DNA from: an uncultured Granulosicoccaceae bacterium
Lineage (GTDB): Bacteria; Pseudomonadota; Gammaproteobacteria; Granulosicoccales; Granulosicoccaceae
Length of the DNA: 64,000 nt
Direction: 5' to 3'
Assembly (NCBI GenBank): GCA_938035945.1
Contig: CALHOU010000015.1
Location: forward strand, 18,245 to 82,244
In this document: positions 17,639 through 26,063 of the stretch, in pieces
Layout of the letters: the number at the start of each line of letters is the position of its first letter
How positions within the stretch are numbered: the first letter of the stretch is position 1
The notes under the pieces: generated by a model
Seen by the model: only the letters and a program-made list of their open reading frames with translations
The model's database searches: none
Told to the model about the DNA's origin: nothing
Translations under genes and position numbers: made by a program

Positions 17639-17700
17639 GGGTCAATCCTGCGCAATGCGCAGATTGTAGCGGCAATTTAACTTGATGAGGTCATAGACAC

Positions 17701-18015
17701 GTGCTGGTTACTTTTAAAACAACTGCATATGCAGATATCACCATGTTTGGTGATGCTGCTACTGATTTATTAAAGTTGATGGGGCAGAGCGGTAACATCC
17801 CCGGAGCAATCATGGGCGAAGATGTTGCACAAGCCATGGCTACACTTAAACAAGCCTTAGTTGATCAACCCGAAGAAGAAGTTGAGGAAGCTGCGGCTGA
17901 CGATGATGACGACAGAACGAATCGCGTCGCTCTAGCAACGCGTGCTGTGCCCTTGTTGGAGCTCTTGGAAGCGGCTGCTGCATCTAACGCAAACGTGATG
18001 TGGGATGACTCTTAA
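17701..18015 (+). CDS. DUF1840 family protein
   Basis: Short cytoplasmic protein (104 residues) starting at GTG 17701. The N-terminal MLVTFKTTAYADITMFGDAATDLLKLMG and the IPGAIMGEDVAQAMATLKQALV block match DUF1840, a small proteobacterial family of unknown function. A central acidic run (EEEVEEAAADDDDD) is followed by VALATRAVPLLELLEAA. It converges with the ArsR-type gene and their stop codons overlap by 4 bases. Confidence 0.8.
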   Translation: MLVTFKTTAYADITMFGDAATDLLKLMGQSGNIPGAIMGEDVAQAMATLKQALVDQPEEEVEEAAADDDDDRTNRVALATRAVPLLELLEAAAASNANVMWDDS

Positions 18016-18686
18016 AACGTTGCGTTGAACGCGTCGTCGCCATGCCGACTGAATTTTACGATGCGTGAACCCTCTTCACGCTTTATCCATTTTAGCGTTT
18101 CGAAGCGTTGTAAAAAGGCTCTGCCCAAGCTGCCAGCCAAGTGCGATCGGCGCTCACTCCAATCTAGGCATTCCCGACAAACAGGTGCTTTTGCACTTTG
18201 CAAGTGCTCGATATCAATACCAAACTCTCTGACGAATTGTGCACCCTTGCGGGTGAGGATAAGCTTTTCGTTAGCCAGTTTTAAGTATTGATTCGCCAGT
18301 AAGCTATCGTAAAGCTGTATGCCCATATCACCCGCCAAGTGGTTGTAGCACACGCGCGCGTGGCGAAGGGCAGCGTCGCTGGGGCCGGTTCTGGTTTTGA
18401 GTGGATGTGTGCCAGCTTCAAGGCCCATCAGACCTTCTAGCACGTTAGCGACGTCCTGGCTGGCCAGTTCAAAGTACTTGTTGCGGCCTTGCTTGCGCAC
18501 CTTCAGCAGGCGCCCTTGCTCGAGCTTGCTCAGATGGGAGCTGGCGGTTTGGATGGTGACACCGGCTTCTCTGGCCAGTTCTGAGGCCGTGAGCGCCTTG
18601 CCACTCATTAGCGCGCTGAGCATGGATGCGCGAGCAATGTCGCCGATCAGCGCGGCGGTTCGGGCGATGTTGGGACTTCCGTTCAT
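18012..18686 (-). CDS. ArsR/SmtB-type winged-helix regulator with C-terminal extension
   Basis: DNA-binding repressor of 224 residues. The HTH lies at ~12-75 (DIARASMLSALMSGKALTASELA, VTIQTASSHLSKLEQGRLL). Residues ~100-224 form an extension with RHARVCYNHLAGDMG and VCRECLDWSERRSHLAGSLG, typical of a metal-independent ArsR subgroup; VCREC and CYNH could bind metal or sense redox state. A perfect palindrome overlaps its own start codon, so autorepression and control of the divergent NIPSNAP gene are likely. Confidence 0.85.
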   Translation of the reverse strand: MNGSPNIARTAALIGDIARASMLSALMSGKALTASELAREAGVTIQTASSHLSKLEQGRLLKVRKQGRNKYFELASQDVANVLEGLMGLEAGTHPLKTRTGPSDAALRHARVCYNHLAGDMGIQLYDSLLANQYLKLANEKLILTRKGAQFVREFGIDIEHLQSAKAPVCRECLDWSERRSHLAGSLGRAFLQRFETLKWIKREEGSRIVKFSRHGDDAFNATF

Positions 18687-18708
18687 AGTTCGATCATAGT
18701 CGAACTAT
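18685..18708. promoter_or_regulatory. Palindromic operator at the ArsR-type gene start
   Basis: ATAGTTCGA (18685-18693) and TCGAACTAT (18700-18708) are perfect 9-bp arms around TCATAG. The site overlaps the first two bases of the ArsR-type start codon and lies 54 bp before the NIPSNAP ATG. Both position and symmetry fit a dimeric winged-helix repressor. Confidence 0.7.
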
Positions 18709-18761
18709 TCGAGCTACGCAATAGCCTAAACTGTGGGTTCATTCTGCAAAAGGAGCCACCC

Positions 18762-19097
18762 ATGTTGACTTGTTTTATTCGGTACCACATCGACCCAACG
18801 AAGAAAGAACAGTTTTTCCAATACTCAAAAAACTGGGGTGAGGCCATTCCGCGTAACGGAGCTGACTTGGTTGGATACTTTGCACCGCATGAAGGGTCGA
18901 GTACCTTGGCTTATGGTGTTTATCATGTAGAAAGTTTGAAAGCCTACGAAGAGTATCGAGCCAGCCTCGCCGCCGATCCCTTAGGCAAAGAGAACTACGA
19001 GTTTGCGCAAAAAGAAAAATTCCTGTTGCGCGAAGATCGTACCTTCCTAAAGCTAGCCTCCAGCCCGCACTCCGCTTTCCGGGGACAGTTTACCTAA
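18762..19097 (+). CDS. NIPSNAP-family protein
   Basis: Small ferredoxin-like dimeric alpha/beta barrel-type protein (111 residues) of unknown function. MLTCFIRYHIDPTKKEQFFQYSKNWGEAIPR and LVGYFAPHEGSSTLAYGVYHVESLKAYEEYRA match NIPSNAP proteins. A strong Shine-Dalgarno (aaaggag) precedes the ATG. Its last residues, RGQFT, and the stop codon come from a REP-like repeat, so the natural C terminus has probably been replaced near SSPHSAF. It is divergent from, and likely controlled by, the ArsR-type gene. Confidence 0.8.
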   Translation: MLTCFIRYHIDPTKKEQFFQYSKNWGEAIPRNGADLVGYFAPHEGSSTLAYGVYHVESLKAYEEYRASLAADPLGKENYEFAQKEKFLLREDRTFLKLASSPHSAFRGQFT

Positions 19098-19200
19098 TTG
19101 ACTTACGCTATTGAGGCCGTCTTGCTTTTCGAGGACGGTACTATTCAGGGACAGTTTACTTAATTGCATGCTGTTGCATTAAGTACACTGTCCCCGTATT
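19079..19200. repeat. REP-like repeat cluster, part 1 (three copies)
   Basis: The core is ggggacagtttacttaatt. Copy 1 is 19079-19100 (plus), copy 2 is 19146-19166 (plus) and copy 3 is 19177-19199 (inverted). Copies 2 and 3 face each other and can fold into a long imperfect hairpin (about 19147-19194). This resembles the bacterial interspersed REP pairs moved by RAYT transposases. No RAYT gene is in the window. Confidence 0.75.
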
Positions 19201-19214
19201 TGGGCTGCGAGAAT

Positions 19215-19583
19215 TTATGCGGCCGCTGGTATTGGAGATGATTCAGGCTTGTGGAGGCCAACAACGGCTAATACGGTTAAACCGATAACAAGAAAGTAAG
19301 CCATTTCGAGACCTGCGAAGCCAAGGATGAATGGTGCGGCCACAAATACAAGTCCAACGGCAAAGTCGACGGCTAAGTGCAGTTTATAAGGCAGTACACG
19401 AATAACGCCGGTTTCGTGGTCGGTTAGCAACGTTAGTATGAACGCTGCAACACCTGTTGCAACTGACAGCCACATAGCAGCTGGGTTAACTGAACCGATG
19501 CCCAGTAGAAAAGGCATAACGATAAGACCCAAGGCAACTGGGTAGTCGATGTAGGCGTGCATTGCTTTAGTTACAAATTTCAT
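19215..19583 (-). CDS. SPW-repeat membrane protein
   Basis: Four-helix integral membrane protein of 122 residues. HAYIDYPVALGLIVMPFLLG and the related second copy KLHLAVDFAVGLVFVAAPFILGF form the paired repeat of the SPW family, usually annotated as unknown-function membrane proteins of ~120 residues. It lies between two clusters of REP-like repeats, with the inverted pairs on each side acting as possible terminators. Confidence 0.75.
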   Translation of the reverse strand: MKFVTKAMHAYIDYPVALGLIVMPFLLGIGSVNPAAMWLSVATGVAAFILTLLTDHETGVIRVLPYKLHLAVDFAVGLVFVAAPFILGFAGLEMAYFLVIGLTVLAVVGLHKPESSPIPAAA

Positions 19584-19714
19584 GAGCTTATTCCTGTTTA
19601 AGTAAGTAGGTGCAGAATAAGACTCAAGCTTCAGCGCAGCGTTCCGCCGTCGATTTGCAGATCGTACTGAATACTATACCGATCGTTCATTTCCCATAAT
19701 TACTGCGCCTGAAT

Positions 19715-19824
19715 TCCGGGGACAGTGTACTTAAATCACGTTTATGCGGTATTTACGGGGCTAATACGGGGGCAGTTTACTTAATTAAATAAGTGCAATC
19801 GATATAAGTAAACTGTCCCCGTAT
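19715..19824. repeat. REP-like repeat cluster, part 2 (three copies)
   Basis: Copies are at 19715-19736 (plus), 19766-19787 (plus, gggggcagtttacttaat) and 19803-19824 (inverted). The last two form an inverted pair with matching 17-base arms, capable of a hairpin. They sit just past the 3' end of the DUF1501 gene and before the SPW-repeat gene. Confidence 0.75.
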
Positions 19825-19829
19825 TGTGG

Positions 19830-21236
19830 CTAGCTGCGCATGAAGCCTAGGTCGGTTTGTGCGAAGTTGGCCAGGTTGGGTAGGGCGTTGGTTAGCGCGG
19901 ACTCTTCTACGCCCATCCATCGGGCGATGGTGGCGGCATACTGGTTTACTGAAATTTGTGGGATGATGCGACCGGCGAAGTTACCGCGGCGATCACCCGT
20001 GTCGTCGTCATTGCCAACGTTTGCCAGGTTAGGCATTTGCCCGACAACGCGTCCGCCGTCAACGGCGTCACCGAATACAAAGTTATGTCCACCCCAGCCG
20101 TGGTCGGTGCCGTTGCCGTTACTCGTTAAGGTGCGGCCAAAGTCAGATGCGGTAAAGCAAGTGGTTGACGACGATTTGTTAATGTCGTCCATTGTATCCT
20201 GAAACGCACTAATTGCTTCATTTAACGCGGTGAACAACTCAGGTTGTCGCTCGTTTTGATCCGAGTGTGTATCCCAACCACCCATGCGTACGAAAAATAC
20301 CTGTTGGGTCATGCCTAAGCGTTCTCGCGAAGCGATAAGGCGCGCAACTAAATGCATCTGCCGGGCGATTTTATTTCGACCGTCATATTCCATTTGCGGC
20401 AAAGGGTTTTCTTGCAGCGCGGTATGTAACTGAGTTGTTGCACTGGTTGCACGCGCAATTGAATTGGCCACGGCGTTTAACATGTCGGCATCGCGTGCTG
20501 CTTGGCCTTGTGCAATTAGCGCTTCAAGCGTGGGCCCAATGCGATTTAGGCGATCGCCCGGAATAAAGTCAGACCAATTGTCGTAACCATACATGCGTTC
20601 AACGGCAACATCTGCGTTCAAACTTATGTAGTTGTTCTGGTTTGAGCTAAGCCAATCAGTATTGCCTGCGATGGAAAACGTTGGAGCGATACTGATATCA
20701 CCATTACATTCTGCGGAGTGATCCCCAATCGCACCACCCCAACCAAATGAGGTACTTCCGCTAACAATGCCTGCACCTGTTTGCCACAGCTTTTGCTGTG
20801 TGTTGTGTGAGAACAAGGATTGCGGTAACGAGTTAGTTGCTAAGTAGTCTGAACGTGATGTGGGTCTTACCAAAGTGCCCGTATTTGCAACCACAGCCAA
20901 ACGATTCTGAGAATACATATTTGCTAAGCTAGGCAGTTGATCATGAAAGCCAAATCCACCTTGATCGGCATCGTTAACTTCAATTAAGTTTGCCTCTTCC
21001 ACAGCCAGGTCACCACGAGTGCTGCGATAGGTTGAGTAATCGGTATTGTTTGTCGGAACGAAAAAGTTAAACGTATCAGCGCCGCCAGCGAGAAAAATAC
21101 AAACCAATGATTTTCCCGAGCCGCAGGTCATAGCATGTGCTTGTTGGCTTGTCATCATTGACACACCACTGGCTAGTGGTAGGCAAGCGAGTTGTTTTAA
21201 TAGCCTGCGGCGATTACGATCTACTGTGCTACGCAT
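19830..21236 (-). CDS. Tat-exported DUF1501 family protein
   Basis: Secreted protein of 468 residues, distantly related to sulfatase/alkaline-phosphatase folds. The N terminus MRSTVDRNRRRLLKQLACLP is a twin-arginine signal with cleavage after AHA (~35). Typical DUF1501 blocks follow: SLVCIFLAGGADTFNFFVP, FVRMGGWDTHSDQ (~310) and SDFGRTLTSNGNGTDHGWGGHNFVFGDAV (~375-400), with conserved Asp/His that may bind metal. It follows the DUF1800 gene by 14 bases on the same strand; the pair recurs together in many bacteria without a known function. Confidence 0.88.
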   Translation of the reverse strand: MRSTVDRNRRRLLKQLACLPLASGVSMMTSQQAHAMTCGSGKSLVCIFLAGGADTFNFFVPTNNTDYSTYRSTRGDLAVEEANLIEVNDADQGGFGFHDQLPSLANMYSQNRLAVVANTGTLVRPTSRSDYLATNSLPQSLFSHNTQQKLWQTGAGIVSGSTSFGWGGAIGDHSAECNGDISIAPTFSIAGNTDWLSSNQNNYISLNADVAVERMYGYDNWSDFIPGDRLNRIGPTLEALIAQGQAARDADMLNAVANSIARATSATTQLHTALQENPLPQMEYDGRNKIARQMHLVARLIASRERLGMTQQVFFVRMGGWDTHSDQNERQPELFTALNEAISAFQDTMDDINKSSSTTCFTASDFGRTLTSNGNGTDHGWGGHNFVFGDAVDGGRVVGQMPNLANVGNDDDTGDRRGNFAGRIIPQISVNQYAATIARWMGVEESALTNALPNLANFAQTDLGFMRS

Positions 21237-21250
21237 CTTATTATTCTCCG

Positions 21251-23062
21251 TTATCGCTGAATGTGCAGTGCAGGGGATACCACGACCATAAACAATGAGT
21301 CTTGTACTCGCGCAAAGCGACCCGCATCTGTGTTGGGTAAGGTAAGCATGTATTCGCGCAGTGTTGCACGCATGTTATCCGGCATTGTGCCCGCAAAGAA
21401 CACCAAGTTATACCAATCAAGTAAGTTGTCAGGGTTTGCAGATAAATCCGCAAGCTCTTCAAAATTGGTCAATGTAACTAACGGGTTGTCATCAGTTAAG
21501 TCAGCTCTGTTGTGGAAGCGATATACTTGATGATGATAGTTAATATGCGTGGCAGCAATAAATGCTTCCGTCATGTTCTGCATTTCTGGCGCCAGTAACG
21601 GCGAACCTGGCGTGAGTGCGGTATCAGGACTAAAAAAGTTAAAAACTGATTTAGACTTCATTACCGCTTGACCGCCCATCTGCTCAAAACCTTCAAGGCT
21701 GAAATCGGCTGTACGATGAATGCCATTTGATTCTGGCCCGGGATAGGCTTCGAGTGCGCGCCAATAATGCGCCCACTTAATATTGGGTTCGCGAATTTTT
21801 CCAAATTCCGGATTCGCCGCCACGCCACGTTGCGCTTCATCGTCGAGTAGAATGGCTTTGACAACGCTACCTAAGTTACCGCGCTCGCCAGTGCCGTTAT
21901 CGTTAAAGACGCTAGCGACTCGACTAACGTAGTCAGGCGATGGGTTGCTGGTCACTAAACGTTGAATGAGTTGCTTAGAAATAAACGGCCCTACATTTCG
22001 GTGTTGAAAAATATTATCAAGTGCGGCTTGCATATCTTGTTCTGTGCTTAAGCCGGCTGGTACGACTGCACCGTTGAGCAAAGCCTTCGTACCAGTGTCG
22101 TGATATTCCTCGAATGCCACCATGCGGCCGCTAAAGTGACCGCCAAAGCCAAGATTAGTGTCTCCCCAGTATCGTGTATTCGGGTATTCCCAACCCGTAA
22201 AAACGCGGGCAAATTCTTCAATCGTTTTTTGCGTGTACGTAGGCGTTGGGTTGCCTGGGTTGATGATCTGGCCACCGTTATCTAATTCATACAAACCAAT
22301 CGAGAACAGCTGTAGAACTTCACGGGCGAAGTTTTCATCAGGACGGATATTAAGTTCTGGGTTAGCTTTCTCGTTTCTAACCATACTTAAATACACACCC
22401 ATTGCCGGATGCAGTGCAACCTTTTCAAGCAAAGTGCGATAGTTGATAAATGCATTTTGTGACAGCATGTCGTAGTAGTCAGACACACCAAACTGTTGCG
22501 TTGATAAGGCCCTGTCGATATCGGAGATAACAAAGATTTGGCTTAGCGCAAATGCTGTGCGTTGACGTAATTGATCAGGTTCATTGAGCGCGTTGTTCCA
22601 CCACGGTTCGTGTCGATCTGCAGTTCTACTGCCACGTCCAACTTCTAATACGTAGGGGAGAGTTAACGATACGGGTAATTCCATTTGCGCATCTATCCAA
22701 GCTGCCTTGCTTGGGAATGTTCGAAACTCGGCAATGCTTTTTACGCTTGCACCAAATGTCGCTTGGTTTAAGAATCGCGCGGCGTCCACATCAAGTGGGT
22801 CGAGGTTGCTTGTAGCAGCGGTGGTTACTGGTGCGCCTGTGCCGGTTTCTTCAACAATCGGTGCTCCACCGGCGACAGGTGCGACGGGTGCAACTGGTGT
22901 GATGGGTGTGCTGCCTGAGTTTGAACCGTTGGTGGGTGTGCCAGATCCACCAGCAGTGTTGCCGCCGGTGTTGGTGCTTGAATCATTGCCCACAACAACC
23001 CCACTGTCGCTGCACGCGCTTAGCAGTAGGGCAATGAGGATTGGTGTAATTAATTTAGTCAT
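21251..23062 (-). CDS. DUF1800 family secreted lipoprotein
   Basis: The 603-residue protein has a lipoprotein signal (PILIALLLSACSDSG). A Gly/Ser/Pro/Thr linker of about 65 residues follows, then the DUF1800 domain: AARFLNQATFGASVKSIAEF, RTAFALSQIFVIS, NFAREVLQLFSIGLYELDNGG, EFARVFTGW and IKAILLDDEA-like VVKAILLDDEAQRG. These are the landmarks of this large uncharacterised family. The linker plus lipid anchor suggests display on the cell surface. It is the first gene of an operon with DUF1501. Confidence 0.88.
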   Translation of the reverse strand: MTKLITPILIALLLSACSDSGVVVGNDSSTNTGGNTAGGSGTPTNGSNSGSTPITPVAPVAPVAGGAPIVEETGTGAPVTTAATSNLDPLDVDAARFLNQATFGASVKSIAEFRTFPSKAAWIDAQMELPVSLTLPYVLEVGRGSRTADRHEPWWNNALNEPDQLRQRTAFALSQIFVISDIDRALSTQQFGVSDYYDMLSQNAFINYRTLLEKVALHPAMGVYLSMVRNEKANPELNIRPDENFAREVLQLFSIGLYELDNGGQIINPGNPTPTYTQKTIEEFARVFTGWEYPNTRYWGDTNLGFGGHFSGRMVAFEEYHDTGTKALLNGAVVPAGLSTEQDMQAALDNIFQHRNVGPFISKQLIQRLVTSNPSPDYVSRVASVFNDNGTGERGNLGSVVKAILLDDEAQRGVAANPEFGKIREPNIKWAHYWRALEAYPGPESNGIHRTADFSLEGFEQMGGQAVMKSKSVFNFFSPDTALTPGSPLLAPEMQNMTEAFIAATHINYHHQVYRFHNRADLTDDNPLVTLTNFEELADLSANPDNLLDWYNLVFFAGTMPDNMRATLREYMLTLPNTDAGRFARVQDSLFMVVVSPALHIQR

Positions 23063-23429
23063 AGAGTCATTTTACGTTGAGATGGCGGGTTCGAGTAGCG
23101 CCATCCGTATATGGAACGCAACCGTAATCTAACAAATGAAAGGGTGTAGAAATGAGAAAAAGCCCCCGATTCACAGGCGCTTAGCAAGGTTCGCGGCGTT
23201 TAAGTCATGAAGCTGTGGTTTACCTCACAGCCCGAATAAATGTGAATTATCGCGTTACAATTCTGGCTCAGCTGCTTTGGCTTATTTTGCGTAGAATCTA
23301 GAGTGAAAGTACACTGTGTGTGGGTTGGCATATTTGCCAGTGGTGCGCTCCTAAAGGCGTTTGGTCAAAGGGCCTGGCGCGGCGCATAATAATCAACTAA
23401 TTCATTCAGATTCTTTGTGGGTTCATTGC
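23063..23429. other. Intergenic region between divergent DUF1800 and molybdoenzyme genes
   Basis: The region is 367 bases if the molybdoenzyme starts at 23430. It contains only very short ORFs. A 6-bp stem (ATGGCG at 23082-23087, CGCCAT at 23099-23104) lies near the DUF1800 start. I see no clear promoter boxes, operator or RNA gene. Confidence 0.4.
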
Positions 23430-25535
23430 ATGAGTGTCAAGAAAAGATCGGTTTGTCCGCACGATTGTCCGAGTGTTTGTTCGCTCGACGTTGAAGTGCT
23501 GGACGAAAAAACGATTGGTAAAGTCTATGGCAACAAATCGCATAGTTATACCGCCGGCACCATATGCGCAAAGGTGTCGCGCTACTCTGAACGTGTTCAT
23601 CATCCGGATCGGTTAACGCATCCACTAAAACGAGTCGGTAAGCGTGGTGTCGGCATTTCCGAGTACGAACGAATCAGTTGGGACGAGGCGCTCGACACCA
23701 TCGCGGATAGATTCAAAGACATTATAAATACCGATGGTGCACAAGCGATTTGGCCGTTTCACTATGCAGGCACGATGGGGTGGGTGCAGCGGGATGGTCT
23801 GGATCGTTTACGACATTGCTTAGGCACCTCTCGCCAGCATTCCACGTTTTGTACTCCACTAGCCGATGCCGGATGGAAAGCGGGTGTGGGTTCCAAAAGA
23901 GGTTCGGATGCACGCTTGATGCACAAGAGTGAGTTGGTCATTGTTTGGGGTGGTAACCCGGTCAGCACCCAAGTAAATGTGATGCATCACCTAGCCCAAG
24001 CAAAGCGTGAGTCTGGCGCGAAGTTGGTGGTGGTTGACCCTTATAAAACCAAGACCGCTGACAAAGCAGACATGCATTTAATGTTAAAGCCAGGCACCGA
24101 TGCCGCACTCGCTTGTGCCGTTATCCATGTCTTGTTAGAAGAAGGACTGGCTGATCGAAACTATTTAGCAAAGCATACAGACTTTGATGAAAATACCGAT
24201 GCGCATTTTGCGACTAAAACGCCAGCATGGGCGTCGGCTATAACCGGACTTAGTGAGCAGGAAATTATCGACTTTGCCCGACTTTACGGGAGCACTAAGA
24301 AAAGTTTCATGCGCTTAGGGTACGGTTTCACTCGATCACGTAATGGTGCAGCCAATATGCATGCAGTTAGTTGTTTACCAGCAGTCACAGGCGCTTGGCT
24401 TGAACAAGGTGGTGGTGCGCTTTATAGCCAGAGTGAACTATATGGCCTTGATACCACGTTAATTCGTGGCTTAGATACACAATCGCAACATACTCGTTTG
24501 TTTGACCAATCACGCATTGGCCCAATTCTTTGTGGCAATGAAGCTGATCTTCAAGGTGGCCCGCCAGTAAAAGCCTTGTTCATACAAAACACCAACCCAG
24601 CCGTTGTTGCGCCAGATACCAATAAAGTTTTAAAAGGCTTTGCACGTGAAGATTTATTCACGGTTGTGCATGAACAATTTATGACAGACACGGCTATGTG
24701 GGCTGACATTGTTTTACCCGCAACCATGTTTTTAGAGCATGATGATTTTTATACCGCAGGTGGGCATACATCAGTGCAGCTTGGTGCCAAACTCATTGAC
24801 CCGCCTGGTGAATGTCGAAGTAATCACACCGTGTTGATTGGTTTGTTTGAACGCTTAGGCATGTCGCATCCCGCGAATGAACTCAGCGAACGTGAACTTA
24901 TCGATGCAACGCTTAAAGCCACCGGTTTATCGGGTATAGAAGAGCTTGAAAAAAACGGTAATCTGGATGTGAGTCGTCAATTTGAAACAGCAAATTTCTT
25001 AGATGGTTTTGACACCAGCGATAAGCGTTTTCATTTCTCACCCGACTGGTCCTTGCAAGGTCCAAATTCCGCAGGCATGCCAAGCATGGCCGACTACTGG
25101 GATGTTATTGATCAACCCAGCGATGAGCATCCTTTACGGTTGGTGACCGCGCCCGCTCGACAGTTTTTGAATACCACATTTACAGAAACGCCCACGTCCG
25201 TTCGTATGGAAAAACAACCCTTCGTCATGATGCACCCAGACGATATTAGTCACTATCAATTACAAGCCGGTTCATTTGCAACGCTTGGCAATCAACAGGG
25301 CGAGGTGAGCGTGGAAGTAAGAGAATTTACAGGGGTGCAGCCGGGAACAGTGGTGGTTGAGAGCTTGTGGCCGAATCACAAGTTTGCGGGTGGAATCGGA
25401 ATAAATGCGCTGACCAGCGCCGAATCTGGAAAGCCCAATGGTGGGGCGGTGTATCACGATGCAGCAGTGTGGGTTAAACCGGCAGCCGTTTTAGGCGATA
25501 CTCGAGCGGAACTTAACGTTGCGCTAGCGGACTAA
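23430..25535 (+). CDS. Molybdopterin-dependent oxidoreductase (DMSO-reductase superfamily), cytoplasmic
   Basis: Large catalytic protein of 701 residues from ATG 23430. The frame extends to 23361, but MSVKKRSVCPHDCPSVC is the natural family N terminus. Four Cys (9, 13, 17, 46; CPHDCPSVC and TICAKVS) form the [4Fe-4S] site. Domain blocks include ELVIVWGGNPVSTQVN, FIQNTNPAVVAPDTNKV and the C-terminal MoCo-binding barrel (RLVTAPARQFLNTTF, SLWPNHKFAGGIGINALTS). There is no Tat signal, so it acts in the cytoplasm. The substrate is not predictable; no electron-transfer subunit is encoded beside it. A YHS protein follows. Confidence 0.87.
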   Translation: MSVKKRSVCPHDCPSVCSLDVEVLDEKTIGKVYGNKSHSYTAGTICAKVSRYSERVHHPDRLTHPLKRVGKRGVGISEYERISWDEALDTIADRFKDIINTDGAQAIWPFHYAGTMGWVQRDGLDRLRHCLGTSRQHSTFCTPLADAGWKAGVGSKRGSDARLMHKSELVIVWGGNPVSTQVNVMHHLAQAKRESGAKLVVVDPYKTKTADKADMHLMLKPGTDAALACAVIHVLLEEGLADRNYLAKHTDFDENTDAHFATKTPAWASAITGLSEQEIIDFARLYGSTKKSFMRLGYGFTRSRNGAANMHAVSCLPAVTGAWLEQGGGALYSQSELYGLDTTLIRGLDTQSQHTRLFDQSRIGPILCGNEADLQGGPPVKALFIQNTNPAVVAPDTNKVLKGFAREDLFTVVHEQFMTDTAMWADIVLPATMFLEHDDFYTAGGHTSVQLGAKLIDPPGECRSNHTVLIGLFERLGMSHPANELSERELIDATLKATGLSGIEELEKNGNLDVSRQFETANFLDGFDTSDKRFHFSPDWSLQGPNSAGMPSMADYWDVIDQPSDEHPLRLVTAPARQFLNTTFTETPTSVRMEKQPFVMMHPDDISHYQLQAGSFATLGNQQGEVSVEVREFTGVQPGTVVVESLWPNHKFAGGIGINALTSAESGKPNGGAVYHDAAVWVKPAAVLGDTRAELNVALAD

Positions 25536-25559
25536 TCTTGATCTTCAGATCAAGATTAG
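25532..25559 (+). terminator. Perfect 12-bp stem-loop containing the molybdoenzyme stop codon
   Basis: CTAATCTTGATC (25532-25543) pairs with GATCAAGATTAG (25548-25559) around loop TTCA. The stop TAA (25533-25535) lies in the left arm. No T-run follows and the YHS gene ATG is at 25577. It may attenuate read-through or protect the mRNA end. Confidence 0.55.
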
Positions 25560-25576
25560 CGTTAAGGACTTAGACA

Positions 25577-26041
25577 ATGCGTTTTAAAAATTTTTGGGTG
25601 GCTGTTAGCGCGTTGGTTTTTGCAGGTGTTGTGAGTGCGGCAGAACCTGTATCAAAATCTCGTTTCAAAGGTGTTGCCATCGGTGGACACGACACCGTTG
25701 CCTACCACACTTTAGAGCGAGCACCGCAAGCGGCGGCATTGAAAGGTAAGAAGTCCTTTGTTGTGAAATATAAAGGCGCGAAATGGAATTTTTCAAACAA
25801 AGAGAGTGCGGACAAATTCTCCGCAAATCCTGAAATGTATTCTCCCGCTTATAACGGTCACTGCGCAAACGCACTTAGCTTGGGTGAAGGGCTAGTGCGA
25901 ACTGATGGCACACATTGGGAAATTCTGGACGATCAACTTTATCTGTTCTATGCCGCGCGCGGCCGCGACCGTTGGCTCGATGGCAATTGGGCAACATATA
26001 AAGTGGAAGCCGATGCGGCTTGGGCCAAATTGTCAAATTAA
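25577..26041 (+). CDS. Secreted YHS-domain protein
   Basis: The 154-residue protein has a signal peptide (FWVAVSALVFAGVVSAAEP). The YHS-type domain spans ~30-110: VAIGGHDTVAYHT, KYKGAKWNFSNKESADKFSANPEMYSPAYNGHCANALSLG split into Tyr/Phe and His/Cys motifs. YHS domains bind metals in some proteins. Its placement 41 bases after the molybdoenzyme suggests co-transcription, though the molybdoenzyme is cytoplasmic and this protein is exported. Confidence 0.8.
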   Translation: MRFKNFWVAVSALVFAGVVSAAEPVSKSRFKGVAIGGHDTVAYHTLERAPQAAALKGKKSFVVKYKGAKWNFSNKESADKFSANPEMYSPAYNGHCANALSLGEGLVRTDGTHWEILDDQLYLFYAARGRDRWLDGNWATYKVEADAAWAKLSN

Positions 26042-26063
26042 GAAGACAATCTGCCTTTTACGA

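Noticed and set aside
19079..19824. CRISPR array
   Set aside because: Repeats are in mixed orientation, spacers vary from 10 to 500 bases, and no cas gene is present; they fit REP elements instead.
23085..23105. T-loop-like gcgggttcgagt motif as a possible tRNA end
   Set aside because: No acceptor stem, anticodon arm or D-loop can be built around it; only a 6-bp stem is present.
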